Positions 16,121 to 24,594 of a DNA stretch of 64,000 nt are shown here, piece by piece. Position 1 is the first letter of the stretch. Each line of letters begins with the position of its first letter. Source of the DNA: Paranoxybacillus vitaminiphilus (GTDB taxonomy: Bacteria; Bacillota; Bacilli; Bacillales; Anoxybacillaceae); contig NZ_QLMH01000008.1 of assembly GCF_003259935.1 (NCBI RefSeq), forward strand, positions 62,001-126,000. Direction: 5' to 3'. The position numbers and the translations under genes are program-made. Below the pieces are notes generated by a model, which worked only from the letters and a program-made list of their open reading frames with translations, searched no databases and was not told the DNA's origin.

Positions 16121-17830
16121 TTATTTTACTTTTTCAGCCTGTTTCTCTTCCTCGAACAGATCCGTAACCGCTCCTTTAGATGCACAAGACACTAGCCGCG
16201 CATATTTCGCGAGAACTCCTTTTGCCTTCAGCGGCGGTGCTGTCCACTCGGCGCGGCGGCGTTCGAGTTCTTCATCGGATACATGAACGGTCAATTGCTG
16301 TGTCTCGCTGTCAACCGTAACTAAATCTCCTGTTTTTAATAATGCGATTGGTCCGCCAACCTGCGCTTCCGGTGCGATATGACCGACGACTAAACCGTGC
16401 GTTCCGCCTGAGAAACGACCGTCGGTTAAGAGGGCGACGCTTTCTCCTAATCCTTTTCCGACTAAAATTGCAGAAATGGAAAGCATTTCCGGCATTCCCG
16501 GACCGCCTTTAGGACCCTCATAGCGAATCACAAGAACATCGCCCGGCTGTATTTCATTGTTTAAAACAGCGGCTGTTGCCTCTTCTTCCGAGTCAAATAC
16601 TTTTGCCGGTCCTGTTAAACGTTTCACTTTTAAACCGGAAACTTTTGCGACTGCTCCATTTGGTGCGAGATTTCCTTTTAAAATGACAAGCGGACCTGTT
16701 TGTCTGAGCGGTCGGTCAAGCGGATAAATCACCTTTTGTCCCTCTTTTAAATCCGGCCATTCCGCTAAGTTTTCCGCAACTGTCTTACCGGTTACTGTTA
16801 GGCAGTCACCATGAAGCAATCCTTCTTTTAACAACAGCTTCATCACAGCAGGAACACCTCCTGCTTCATGCAAATCCTGCATAACATAGCGGCCGCTCGG
16901 CTTTAAGTCAGCAATATGCGGAACCCTCTTTTGAATGCGATCAAAATCATCGATTGTCAAATCGACATCTACCGCATGGGCGATCGCCAACAAGTGAAGA
17001 ATCGCATTTGTTGAACCCCCAAGCGCCATGACAACCGTAATCGCGTTTTCAAACGCTTTTTTCGTCATAATATCCTTTGGATAAATGCCCTTTTCCAGCA
17101 AGTTGTAAACCGCCTGCCCTGCCTTATAGCAATCTTCTAATTTCAATTCTGTTTCCGCCGGGTTAGAAGAGCTTCCTGGAAGGCTCATTCCGAGCGCTTC
17201 AATCGCTGATGCCATCGTGTTTGCTGTGTACATTCCGCCGCAGGAACCGGCTCCCGGACAAGCATTACATTCGATCTGATGCAATTCATCACGGCTAATA
17301 TCACCTTTATTATATTGGCCAACTCCTTCAAATGCAGAAACAATGTCAATATCTTTTCCATGAAGTTTTCCCGGTTTAATCGTACCGCCGTAAACAAACA
17401 CAGCAGGCACTTCGGAACGGCCAATGGCAATCATACAGCCAGGCATGTTTTTATCACAGCCGCCAATCGCGACAAATGCATCCAAACGTTCCGCACCAAC
17501 AACGGTTTCAATCGAGTCGGCAATAACGTCACGGCTCGGAAGTGAATAGCGCATTCCTTCTGTACCCATGGAAATACCGTCGGAAACGGTAATCGTATTA
17601 AACACTAATGGCGCTCCCCCGGCGTCTTTAATCCCTTGTTTCGCTTTGAGGGCAAGTTGATCAATATGTATATTGCACGGCGTCACTTCGCTCCATGTAC
17701 TGGCAACGCCAATCATCGGCTTTTTAAAATCTTCATCTGTAAAGCCGACCGCACGAAGCATCGCTCGGTTTGGCGCTCTCTTTACATCATCGCTGATTAC
17801 TTTACTTCGATGTCGTAAATCTTTTTCCAT
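16121..17830 (-). CDS. ilvD: Dihydroxy-acid dehydratase
   Basis: Fe-S enzyme converting dihydroxy-acids to 2-oxo-acids in valine, isoleucine and leucine synthesis. Cluster cysteines lie in [14 protein letters not shown] and [19 protein letters not shown]. The catalytic Ser region [15 protein letters not shown] is near residue 470. The 569-aa length fits IlvD. AGGAGG precedes the ATG at 17830; the 11 in-frame codons further upstream are unlikely to be used. It acts downstream of the IlvA product pathway also encoded here. Confidence 0.96.
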   Translation of the reverse strand: MEKDLRHRSKVISDDVKRAPNRAMLRAVGFTDEDFKKPMIGVASTWSEVTPCNIHIDQLALKAKQGIKDAGGAPLVFNTITVSDGISMGTEGMRYSLPSRDVIADSIETVVGAERLDAFVAIGGCDKNMPGCMIAIGRSEVPAVFVYGGTIKPGKLHGKDIDIVSAFEGVGQYNKGDISRDELHQIECNACPGAGSCGGMYTANTMASAIEALGMSLPGSSSNPAETELKLEDCYKAGQAVYNLLEKGIYPKDIMTKKAFENAITVVMALGGSTNAILHLLAIAHAVDVDLTIDDFDRIQKRVPHIADLKPSGRYVMQDLHEAGGVPAVMKLLLKEGLLHGDCLTVTGKTVAENLAEWPDLKEGQKVIYPLDRPLRQTGPLVILKGNLAPNGAVAKVSGLKVKRLTGPAKVFDSEEEATAAVLNNEIQPGDVLVIRYEGPKGGPGMPEMLSISAILVGKGLGESVALLTDGRFSGGTHGLVVGHIAPEAQVGGPIALLKTGDLVTVDSETQQLTVHVSDEELERRRAEWTAPPLKAKGVLAKYARLVSCASKGAVTDLFEEEKQAEKVK

Positions 17831-17992
17831 TTTTATTCCTCCTAGCAATCTATTTTCTAACAAATATAGTACGTTTCACACTATTTTTCAATAAGTTTAT
17901 AAAATTTTGATAATTAATTATAAAATTTTTCTTCAAAATGAAGCTTTACAGCAAATATAAAGCAAGATTTGCATTCTACAAAAATAAATAAA

Positions 17993-18038
17993 TCCTTTCT
18001 AGGTATATGACAAAAATTTGTCTATCTGCTAGAAAGGA
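17993..18038 (-). terminator. Hairpin downstream of the minus-strand DUF4183 gene
   Basis: TCCTTTCTAG/CTAGAAAGGA outer stem with an inner GACAAA/TTTGTC pair. It is followed on the minus strand by an AT-rich tract. Probably a terminator for the gene at 18063. Confidence 0.55.
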
Positions 18039-18062
18039 AAGTATGAAAAGAGAATATATCAT

Positions 18063-18446
18063 TTAAATGCCTGCCTTTATCGTAATAAATTGAAGAATGA
18101 TCGGAGCACCCGCTATTGGAGTGTCAACAGACTTTAAAGTCAGCATTCCTTCTTGAACTTCATATAGGTTTTTAGGTTGTAACACTCCATTGATAAATAA
18201 ATTAATAAACGATACCTTCGTCGGGTCTAATATTCCTCGATTTCCATATTCAATCAATTCATCCGCATTCGTATAAACTGTTTTTATTCCGTCTGATATA
18301 GCATTATATTGGTAAGTATCCACTTTTAAAACTTGAGGGGGAATTTTAATAGTAAAGCAAATTTGAACGGTTGATGTGGTGTTTATCCAATCATAAACTT
18401 TTGGAACAGCAATGATATGTTTCTGATATTTATTATCTCGTTTCAT
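18063..18446 (-). CDS. DUF4183 domain protein (divergent pair, left)
   Basis: A 127-aa protein with no signal peptide or membrane segment. The C-terminal half, [20 protein letters not shown], is the DUF4183 signature (INGVLQ followed by a Tyr-containing strand) and is shared with the neighbour at 19038. GGGTGG lies 5 nt before the ATG at 18446. DUF4183 proteins occur in spore-forming bacilli and are beta-rich; a spore-surface or fibre role is plausible but not shown. Its mirror-image placement opposite a second DUF4183 gene of equal length suggests an old duplication. Confidence 0.7.
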   Translation of the reverse strand: MKRDNKYQKHIIAVPKVYDWINTTSTVQICFTIKIPPQVLKVDTYQYNAISDGIKTVYTNADELIEYGNRGILDPTKVSFINLFINGVLQPKNLYEVQEGMLTLKSVDTPIAGAPIILQFITIKAGI

Positions 18447-19037
18447 TGATACCACCCAAATTGAAAATTTAGTAAATACACCCTATTTGAAATAAAAGGC
18501 GATAAATTAGGGTGAAACACTCGTTTCTTCCCGCAATAAAAGATTTCAAAACACACTTTCCCCATATGCGACATCTTTTTAAGAATGGAATTGTGCAAAT
18601 GAATTTATACATTATATGCAAAATGAATAAATAAAGTGAACATGAAGCTAGATTAAATATAATAAACGGTTCATTTCATATTTTTCAATCACTGGCACAG
18701 ATTCATCATTTTTTGCATTTTATTTTTACTTTTTACGAACTATATATAATTTTCCAACATATTTAAAAAGCGAGCCGAACCCTGGTTGATTTTCATGTTT
18801 AATTCATATGTTCAAAGTTTAAGTTGGATTTATATATGACAAACGGCTAAAGCAATTCATGTAAATAAGTCATATTATAAATTGAAAATGTTTTTGATAA
18901 TAAACAAATGTAGACAACATCTATACACGTCAAACAACTAATCGATTTTTCTGCTATATCAGATGTCATCTTACATTTGATTTTTATTATCTTAAACATT
19001 CAAATCAATCAATTTTTCAAAGAAAGGGGATACACAT
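18447..19037. other. Intergenic region between two DUF4183 genes
   Basis: About 590 bp, strongly AT-rich and without a supportable gene. It must carry two divergent promoters. No clear sigma-A boxes stand out, which would fit sporulation sigma factors but is not evidence for them. Confidence 0.4.
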
Positions 19038-19421
19038 ATGGCTCTTCAACTCATGAAACTTTTCGTTTCTGCTTCCACTACAACGAATGCAGTACCAACC
19101 GACACAAGATTTTTCTATGTTACAACAGCAGAAACAGCTGCGGGCTCGACATTAACAATCGATGCAGCAGATTTTTTTCAAGATGATGGAACAGCAGCTA
19201 CAACTCTACCAACTTTAGCAGCCAATAATAGTTACTATAATGTTTATATTAACGGTGTTTTACAAATGGACGATATCTCGACATATACACCAGGTGCCAC
19301 AACTGTCGGCTCGCTTGCTATTGCTGTACCTGCCGGCGGTGATCCAATACCTGCTGATACACCTATCGTGTTAGAAATTGTTCAATTTGCTCCATCTTCG
19401 ACAACAACCGTTACAACATAA
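19038..19421 (+). CDS. DUF4183 domain protein (divergent pair, right)
   Basis: A 127-aa Ala/Thr-rich protein with no cysteine and no lysine after residue 7. YNVYINGVLQMDDISTYTPG is the DUF4183 core. The C-terminus is a low-complexity TTTVTT tail. GAAAGGGGAT lies 6 nt before the ATG. The composition (many Ala, Thr, Val, few charges) is that of an exported or self-assembling surface protein, yet there is no signal peptide, as in many coat or appendage proteins assembled in the mother cell. That role is inference. Confidence 0.72.
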   Translation: MALQLMKLFVSASTTTNAVPTDTRFFYVTTAETAAGSTLTIDAADFFQDDGTAATTLPTLAANNSYYNVYINGVLQMDDISTYTPGATTVGSLAIAVPAGGDPIPADTPIVLEIVQFAPSSTTTVTT

Positions 19422-19437
19422 TAGCTATCAAATTCCC

Positions 19438-19503
19438 ATGAACCTCTCCCGCCTGCACGTTATTTTTTAGAGGCGGGAGACTTTCCCGGTGAATATGTTA
19501 AAA
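19438..19503 (+). repeat. IS605-like end hairpin, copy B
   Basis: Starts ATGAACCTCTCCCGCCTG, forms the stem CTCCCGCCT/AGGCGGGAG, then GACTTTCCCGGTGAATATG and TTAAA. Very close to the copies at 30369 and 33818. It may also terminate the DUF4183 gene. Confidence 0.75.
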
Positions 19504-19527
19504 ATACAAACACTTCCTATTGTTATC

Positions 19528-19788
19528 TTATTTCCTGCTGCATCTGTTGCCTCGAAATTTCCACCATTCTTCTGATATACGATGATTCACTTCATAATAA
19601 AGTTCATCGACTGTTGTACCTTTGACAACTTCACCATCTATTAATACAAAAGGACAGTTTTTACAAATTTTGCACTTACCGAGACAATCTTTCCGTTTGA
19701 TTTTTATCTCTTTATAAATTGATTTTAAAAACTTATATAGCTTTTTCGTCTCAAACCCATTTTCGCGACAAAAATAAATTTTCTCCAT
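19528..19788 (-). CDS. Small cysteine-rich DUF1450/YuzB-like protein
   Basis: An 86-aa protein with cysteines at 7, 35, 39, 42 and 45 in CLGKCKICKNCPFVLIDGEV. The CLGxC…PFxLxDGExV pattern resembles the YuzB/DUF1450 group, thioredoxin-like proteins that may carry an Fe-S cluster. A strong Fur-type box lies 25-50 bp upstream of the start, so the gene is probably induced in iron starvation. The ribosome site AGAGGTG is rather far (about 11 nt) from the ATG. Function unknown. Confidence 0.65.
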   Translation of the reverse strand: MEKIYFCRENGFETKKLYKFLKSIYKEIKIKRKDCLGKCKICKNCPFVLIDGEVVKGTTVDELYYEVNHRISEEWWKFRGNRCSRK

Positions 19789-19812
19789 ATTTTAACGAAA
19801 CACCTCTTTTTT

Positions 19813-19838
19813 AATGAAAACTATTATCATTCTCATTG
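19813..19838 (-). promoter_or_regulatory. Fur box
   Basis: On the minus strand AATGAGAATGATAATAGTTT and the following TCATT match the overlapping 7-1-7 pattern TGATAATNATTATCA. Located just before the small cysteine protein gene. Confidence 0.7.
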
Positions 19839-20050
19839 TTTTTTTAATGATAACAAAAATTCGTTGCTACGTCACAACAAATGATGAAAGGAGACAAAAA
19901 ATAAAAAAATTGAGCGCGAAAACGCCCAATTCGTTTAACAATTTTTTTGCACGCTTTTATTGAGATGGTTTATTAGCCATCCATCCAAAAAATGAGCACT
20001 ACAGATTTTGCTTCCACCATGAGAACTAAACACGAAAAGCGATACCACTG

Positions 20051-20110
20051 ATGAACATCTTCCGCCTGCATTTCGTTTAGAGGCAAGAGATGAATCAGAA
20101 AAAATGTTAA
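20051..20110 (+). repeat. IS605-like end hairpin, copy C (decayed)
   Basis: ATGAACATCTTCCGCCTGCA … TTTAGAGGCAAGAG … AATGTTAAA follows the order of copies B, D and E, with stem mismatches. The adjoining 19890-20050 holds a weak hairpin (ATTGAGCG/CGCCCAAT) but no gene. Confidence 0.6.
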
Positions 20111-20134
20111 AACGGCAGCAATTTCGCTGCCGTT
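20111..20134 (-). terminator. Terminator of ypgR
   Basis: AACGGCAGC/GCTGCCGTT perfect stem, T-rich on both sides, 35 bp beyond the ypgR stop codon. Confidence 0.8.
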
Positions 20135-20168
20135 TTTTGGTGATACCGCAATAACTATTTTTTCTTTA

Positions 20169-21308
20169 TCATTCACTGCTGTTTCCTTTTCTTCTGCTTT
20201 CTGTCATCTGCTTCCACACGGATCCTTTTGCTTCGTCGCCGCCTTCAATGCGTTCAATCGCCATTTTTATTTGCATGCTTACTTCAAACTCCGGATCATT
20301 TTCTGCCGCTTTTAAAGCAGGAAGAGCTGATTCATCGCCTACTTCGTATAAAAACATCGCCGCGCGCCAGCGGACTAATTTGCTTGGATCTTTTAACGCC
20401 TCCATCATGACTGGCATCGCTTCAGGATCGCCAATATCAGATAGGCAGTCTCCCGCTGTGCGGCGCACGGAGACGGCTTTATCCTTCAGCGCTTCATAAA
20501 GATACGGGAGCACTTTTTTGCCGCCAATCATTCCTAAATATGCGGTGGCAAGGCGGCGAATCGCCACTTTTTCGTCTTTTAATGCCTTTGCCAATACCGG
20601 CAAATCTTCTTCGGTTGGCTCTGCCATTTGTTCTAAAGCCGCATAGCGTTTTGTCCAATCTGGGTCGTCAAGCATTTCTTCCGTTACTTTGTAGCTTACT
20701 CGTTTTTGCGTTTTCGCTTGCTCGCCGCTTTTAAACATTTGTACCATCCGCTCTAACCGTTCCGGCGGATAGGCAGCGGACAGTTCTTCAACTACTTCTG
20801 CACCGATTTCCTCGAACGTGCCGTAGCGCACGCCTTTTTCGACCCACTTTCGTTCAAGGACAATATTTCCGGCATGTTTCTGCGCTTCTAAAACCGCATC
20901 CATAAACGGCTGCGGCAAACCGAATCGTCTTTCTTCCTGACCGTCGGTTAACTTCACCTGCATTGGCAATCCATAAAGCATTTGCACATAGACTTTCACT
21001 TCGCCAAAATGCTCGTTACGTACTTGTTTATCGTCTTGTGTGCTTTCAATCTCTTCACCAAATACTTCACGCACTTTTGTTAAAATCTCTTTCCAATCAT
21101 ACTTCGGATTTCGTTCAATCGCTAAAAAATCGGCAACATGGTAAATGCCTTTAACTCCTTCAATTTTCATTAATTCTTGAATAATAACTGGTGCATTCCC
21201 GACATTATCCGGCTTATAATTATGGCTTGTGCCAAATGGAAGCTCTTCATCTAACAGCACTTTCATTGTATTTGGGCTTGGTGTTGGTTCAATCGATTTA
21301 ATGTTCAT
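20169..21308 (-). CDS. ypgR: YpgR: Nfu N-terminal plus HEAT-repeat protein (CvfC-like)
   Basis: A 379-aa protein. Residues 1-80 (EPTPSPNTMKVLLDEELP onward) match the Nfu N-terminal domain. Residues 215-360 form HEAT/PBS-lyase-type repeats (RRLATAYLGMIGGKK, VRRTAGDCLSDIGDPEAM, VRWRAAMFLYEVGDESAL). The family includes B. subtilis YpgR and the S. aureus virulence factor CvfC; its molecular role is not settled. It lies 17 bp downstream of the ABC-F gene in a unit ypgQ, abcF, ypgR. Confidence 0.88.
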   Translation of the reverse strand: MNIKSIEPTPSPNTMKVLLDEELPFGTSHNYKPDNVGNAPVIIQELMKIEGVKGIYHVADFLAIERNPKYDWKEILTKVREVFGEEIESTQDDKQVRNEHFGEVKVYVQMLYGLPMQVKLTDGQEERRFGLPQPFMDAVLEAQKHAGNIVLERKWVEKGVRYGTFEEIGAEVVEELSAAYPPERLERMVQMFKSGEQAKTQKRVSYKVTEEMLDDPDWTKRYAALEQMAEPTEEDLPVLAKALKDEKVAIRRLATAYLGMIGGKKVLPYLYEALKDKAVSVRRTAGDCLSDIGDPEAMPVMMEALKDPSKLVRWRAAMFLYEVGDESALPALKAAENDPEFEVSMQIKMAIERIEGGDEAKGSVWKQMTESRRKGNSSE

Positions 21309-21325
21309 TCCTGTTTATTCCCCTT

Positions 21326-23224
21326 TCACTTCGATTGTAATGCTTCCACAAGTTCAGACAATTCCGCCCAGCGCTCAAGCAGCGCATCGAGCTCTGCACT
21401 TAATTGTTCATGTTCGGATGCTAATCTTTGCACTTTTTCATAGTCGCTCGCCGCTTGTTCCATTTCCAGCGTAATTTCTTGCAATTTCGTCTCCAATGCC
21501 GCGATTTTGTCCTCGATTTCTTCCCATTCTTTCTGTTCTTTATAACTTAATCTGCGCTTGGCCGGCTTTGCAGGCTGAACTTGTTCTTTCATTATTGGCT
21601 GCTTAAGTTCTGCCTGCTCTCCTTTTTTCTTTAGCTGCTCCTCTAAATAATCGGAGTAATCACCAAAATAATGCGCAATTTTCCCATTTCCTTCAAAAAT
21701 AAGTAATTGTTCTGCCACTTTGTCTAAAAAATAACGGTCATGTGAAACCGTAATCACAACCCCCGGGAAGGTTTCTAAATAATCTTCAAGTACCGTCAAT
21801 GTCTGCGTATCCAAATCGTTCGTCGGCTCGTCAAGAAGGATCACGTTCGGTTCTGTCATTAAAATGCGCAACAAATACAGCCGCCGTTTCTCTCCGCCTG
21901 ACAATTTGTGAATGGGTGTTCCGTGCGTATTCATTGGAAATAAGAAACGCTCCAGCATTTGCGCGGCGGAAATTGTTTTTCCATCGGTTGTATGAATGAC
22001 TTCCCCTGCTTCGCGAATGTATTCAATCATTCGTTTATTTTCATCCATATCAACATTTTCTTGCGTGTAATACGCGATTTTCACCGTTTGCCCGATTTCG
22101 ATTTCTCCCTCATCAGGCTGGACTCGGCCGGCAAGCAAATTCAACAGCGTCGATTTACCGCTTCCGTTCGCCCCGACAATGCCGATGCGGTCTCCCGGTT
22201 TGACTAGGAAGCTAAACTTATCTAAAATCACTTGGCTGCCGAACGCTTTGCTCACACGTTTTAACTCTAGCACTTTTTTGCCAAGACGGCTGCCGCTTAA
22301 CGAAATATCGAGACTGCTCTTTTGTTCCATTCCAAGTGATTGCTCCAGCTGTTCGAATCGCTGGATGCGCGCCTTTTGTTTCGTTGTCCGCGCTTTTGCT
22401 CCTCTTCTGATCCAAGCCAATTCGCGGCGATATAAGTTTTGCCGTTTCGCTTCAGCGGCAAGCTCCTGCTCCTCTCTCAGCGCTTTTCCTTCTAAAAATG
22501 CTGCGTAATTTCCTGTATAACTGTATAGTTTTCCATTATCCAACTCTAAAATGCGGTTGGTCACACGATCTAAAAAGTAACGATCGTGCGTCACAAGCAA
22601 AACGGCCCCGCTGTAACGCGCCAAATACTCTTCCAACCAGCGGATCGTTTCGTAGTCAAGATGGTTCGTCGGCTCGTCTAAAATCAACAAATCAGGTGTT
22701 TCAATAAGCGCCTGCGCCAAAGCGACGCGGCGCTTTTGACCACCGGAAAGCTCTCCCATTGTTTTTGTCATGTCATCAATGCCTAATTTCGTAAGAATCG
22801 CTTTTGCGTTGGAGCTTGCTTCCCATGCGTTCATTGCGTCCATTTGCTGCTGGCAGCGGAAAAGACGTTCCTGCAGCTTATCATCAAGGGGATTTTTCTC
22901 AAGCTCGGCTAAAACTGTTTCATAGTCACGCAATAAACGAATCAGCGGTGTATCCCCGTGAAACACTTGTTCCAATACTGTTAAGTTTTCTTGAAAATCG
23001 GGCTGTTGCGGCAAATAACCGATTGAATAGTCTTTCGAATGCGTAATTTGTCCCGCGTCCGCAAGCTCAACACCGGCAATGATTTTCAGTAACGTTGACT
23101 TGCCTGTCCCATTCACGCCAATGATGCCGATTCGTTCCTGTTCTTTAATCGTAAACGAAATATCGCGAAATAACGTTTTTTCCGCATAGCTTTTAGATAA
23201 ATGTTCAACCGTTAACATTTTCAT
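21326..23224 (-). CDS. ABC-F ATPase (Uup/YfmR type)
   Basis: Soluble protein of about 632 aa with two ABC domains. Domain 1 has Walker A GVNGTGKST, signature LSGGQKRR and Walker B LLILDEPTNHLD; domain 2 has GANGSGKST, LSGGEKRRL and VILLDEPTNDLD. Between them is a charged linker, the arm that reaches the ribosomal E/P site in this family. A C-terminal coiled coil (about residues 545-632) is typical of Uup/YfmR. Such factors relieve ribosome stalling rather than transport substrates. The start overlaps ypgQ by 20 bp. An in-frame ATG 9 bp further upstream is possible. Confidence 0.9.
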   Translation of the reverse strand: MKMLTVEHLSKSYAEKTLFRDISFTIKEQERIGIIGVNGTGKSTLLKIIAGVELADAGQITHSKDYSIGYLPQQPDFQENLTVLEQVFHGDTPLIRLLRDYETVLAELEKNPLDDKLQERLFRCQQQMDAMNAWEASSNAKAILTKLGIDDMTKTMGELSGGQKRRVALAQALIETPDLLILDEPTNHLDYETIRWLEEYLARYSGAVLLVTHDRYFLDRVTNRILELDNGKLYSYTGNYAAFLEGKALREEQELAAEAKRQNLYRRELAWIRRGAKARTTKQKARIQRFEQLEQSLGMEQKSSLDISLSGSRLGKKVLELKRVSKAFGSQVILDKFSFLVKPGDRIGIVGANGSGKSTLLNLLAGRVQPDEGEIEIGQTVKIAYYTQENVDMDENKRMIEYIREAGEVIHTTDGKTISAAQMLERFLFPMNTHGTPIHKLSGGEKRRLYLLRILMTEPNVILLDEPTNDLDTQTLTVLEDYLETFPGVVITVSHDRYFLDKVAEQLLIFEGNGKIAHYFGDYSDYLEEQLKKKGEQAELKQPIMKEQVQPAKPAKRRLSYKEQKEWEEIEDKIAALETKLQEITLEMEQAASDYEKVQRLASEHEQLSAELDALLERWAELSELVEALQSK

Positions 23225-23867
23225 ATTGCTCATCCCACTCTTGATAAAATTGATGTAAAAAACGCTCCATAAATTGATGGCGTTTGAGCGCGATTTGTTT
23301 CGCGCTTTCTGTATTCATCCATTCTTTTAGTTTTAATAATTTTTCATAAAAATGATTAATCGCCGTACTGCGACCATGACGGTATTCTTCCTTCGTTATC
23401 TTCTCCCGGTAAGGAAGGAACGGATCATGCATAAGATGCCCGCGGCTTCCCGCATACATAAACGTGCGGGCAATGCCGATCGCACCGATGGCATCGAGGC
23501 GGTCCGCATCTTGTACAACCATCCCCTCAATGGTGTGTGGCTTTTTCCCGTGTCCTCCTTTAAACGAGACCGAAGAGATAATGTCAATGATATGCTCTTT
23601 ATCGTCATTGGACAGCGGCATTTGTTCGAGCCAAGAGGTTACAGCAGATAAGCCCTTCTCTTCGTTTCCTGCGATTTTTTCATCGGCTACGTCATGAAGA
23701 AGCGCAGCCATTTCGACAATAAATTCGTCAGCGCCTTCCTTCTTCGCAAGAGTTATGCCCATACGCCGAACACGGTCGATGTGCCACCAGTCATGTCCGC
23801 TTGCATCATTCTCTAGCAATGAACGCACATATTGTTCTGTTTTTTGAATGGTTTCCCGTTTATCCAT
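23205..23867 (-). CDS. ypgQ: HD-domain phosphohydrolase YpgQ
   Basis: A 220-aa HD-superfamily enzyme. Metal ligands are visible in GHDWWHIDRV, LLHDVADEK and DADRLDAIG. B. subtilis YpgQ is a Mn-dependent nucleotide pyrophosphohydrolase, so this one may hydrolyse nucleoside triphosphates. The start at 23867 follows GAGGG; five more in-frame codons upstream are unlikely. It heads the ypgQ-ABC-F-ypgR unit and overlaps the next gene. Confidence 0.9.
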   Translation of the reverse strand: MDKRETIQKTEQYVRSLLENDASGHDWWHIDRVRRMGITLAKKEGADEFIVEMAALLHDVADEKIAGNEEKGLSAVTSWLEQMPLSNDDKEHIIDIISSVSFKGGHGKKPHTIEGMVVQDADRLDAIGAIGIARTFMYAGSRGHLMHDPFLPYREKITKEEYRHGRSTAINHFYEKLLKLKEWMNTESAKQIALKRHQFMERFLHQFYQEWDEQYENVNG

Positions 23868-23941
23868 ATCAGCCCTCAACATTCGATGGTTTTGTCGTTA
23901 ACTATTGTAGCAAAGGGACGTTTTGTTTGCCTAACAAAAAA

Positions 23942-23965
23942 CTGTCTCTCCCATCGGAAAGACAG
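23942..23965 (-). terminator. Terminator of bsaA
   Basis: CTGTCT…CC/GG…AGACAG stem with T-run on the minus strand (A run at 23936-23941), 10 bp past the bsaA stop. Confidence 0.75.
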
Positions 23966-23974
23966 CTTTTGCAT

Positions 23975-24457
23975 TTACACATTTAATAGCTTTTCAATCT
24001 CCTGCTTTAACTCGCTTGGTTTTGTTTGCGGGGCAAAGCGGCCGACAACGTTTCCGTTTTTATCAACTAAAAATTTGGTGAAATTCCATTTAATCGCCTT
24101 TGTCCCTAAAATTCCCGGCGCTTTTTCCGTTAAGTACACAAAGAGCGGATGGGCATTCGCACCGTTTACATCCACTTTCGCAAACAGCGGAAACGTCACA
24201 CCGTAGTTTAATTGACAAAAGCGTTCAATTTCGCTTTCTGATCCTGGCTCCTGCTGGCCGAATTGATTGCAGGGAAACGCTAACACTTCAAATCCTTTGT
24301 CTTTATACTCGTCGTAAAGCTCTTGCAGCTCTTTATATTGCGGAGTAAAGCCGCACTTGCTTGCTGTGTTGACAATTAACAGTACTTTTCCTTTATAATC
24401 AGCCATCGACTTTTCTTCGCCGCGAATCGTCTTTACCGTAAAATCATAGACGCTCAT
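23975..24457 (-). CDS. bsaA: Glutathione peroxidase-family thiol peroxidase
   Basis: A 160-aa peroxidase. The peroxidatic Cys is C35 in [10 protein letters not shown], replacing selenocysteine. [13 protein letters not shown] supplies the conserved Gln and a possible resolving Cys, and [10 protein letters not shown] the Trp/Asn of the catalytic tetrad. Bacilli make no glutathione, so the reductant is probably thioredoxin. AGGAGGTATAACC precedes the ATG at 24457; the longer upstream frame is not supported. Position before metA matches B. subtilis bsaA. Confidence 0.93.
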   Translation of the reverse strand: MSVYDFTVKTIRGEEKSMADYKGKVLLIVNTASKCGFTPQYKELQELYDEYKDKGFEVLAFPCNQFGQQEPGSESEIERFCQLNYGVTFPLFAKVDVNGANAHPLFVYLTEKAPGILGTKAIKWNFTKFLVDKNGNVVGRFAPQTKPSELKQEIEKLLNV

Positions 24458-24594
24458 GGTTATACCTCCTTGGTGAAGCTCAACATACCTCACCTTGCTT
24501 TTTTCTCCTAGTATATCAAATTCAGCAAAGAATAAGAATTCAGGATGTATCCATTGATCATGTAGTATCAAATGATTTCTTAACTACAGCCCCA

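Noticed and set aside
19973-20176. 67-codon minus frame next to ypgR
   Set aside because: It covers the ypgR terminator and a decayed IS605-like hairpin; not a gene.
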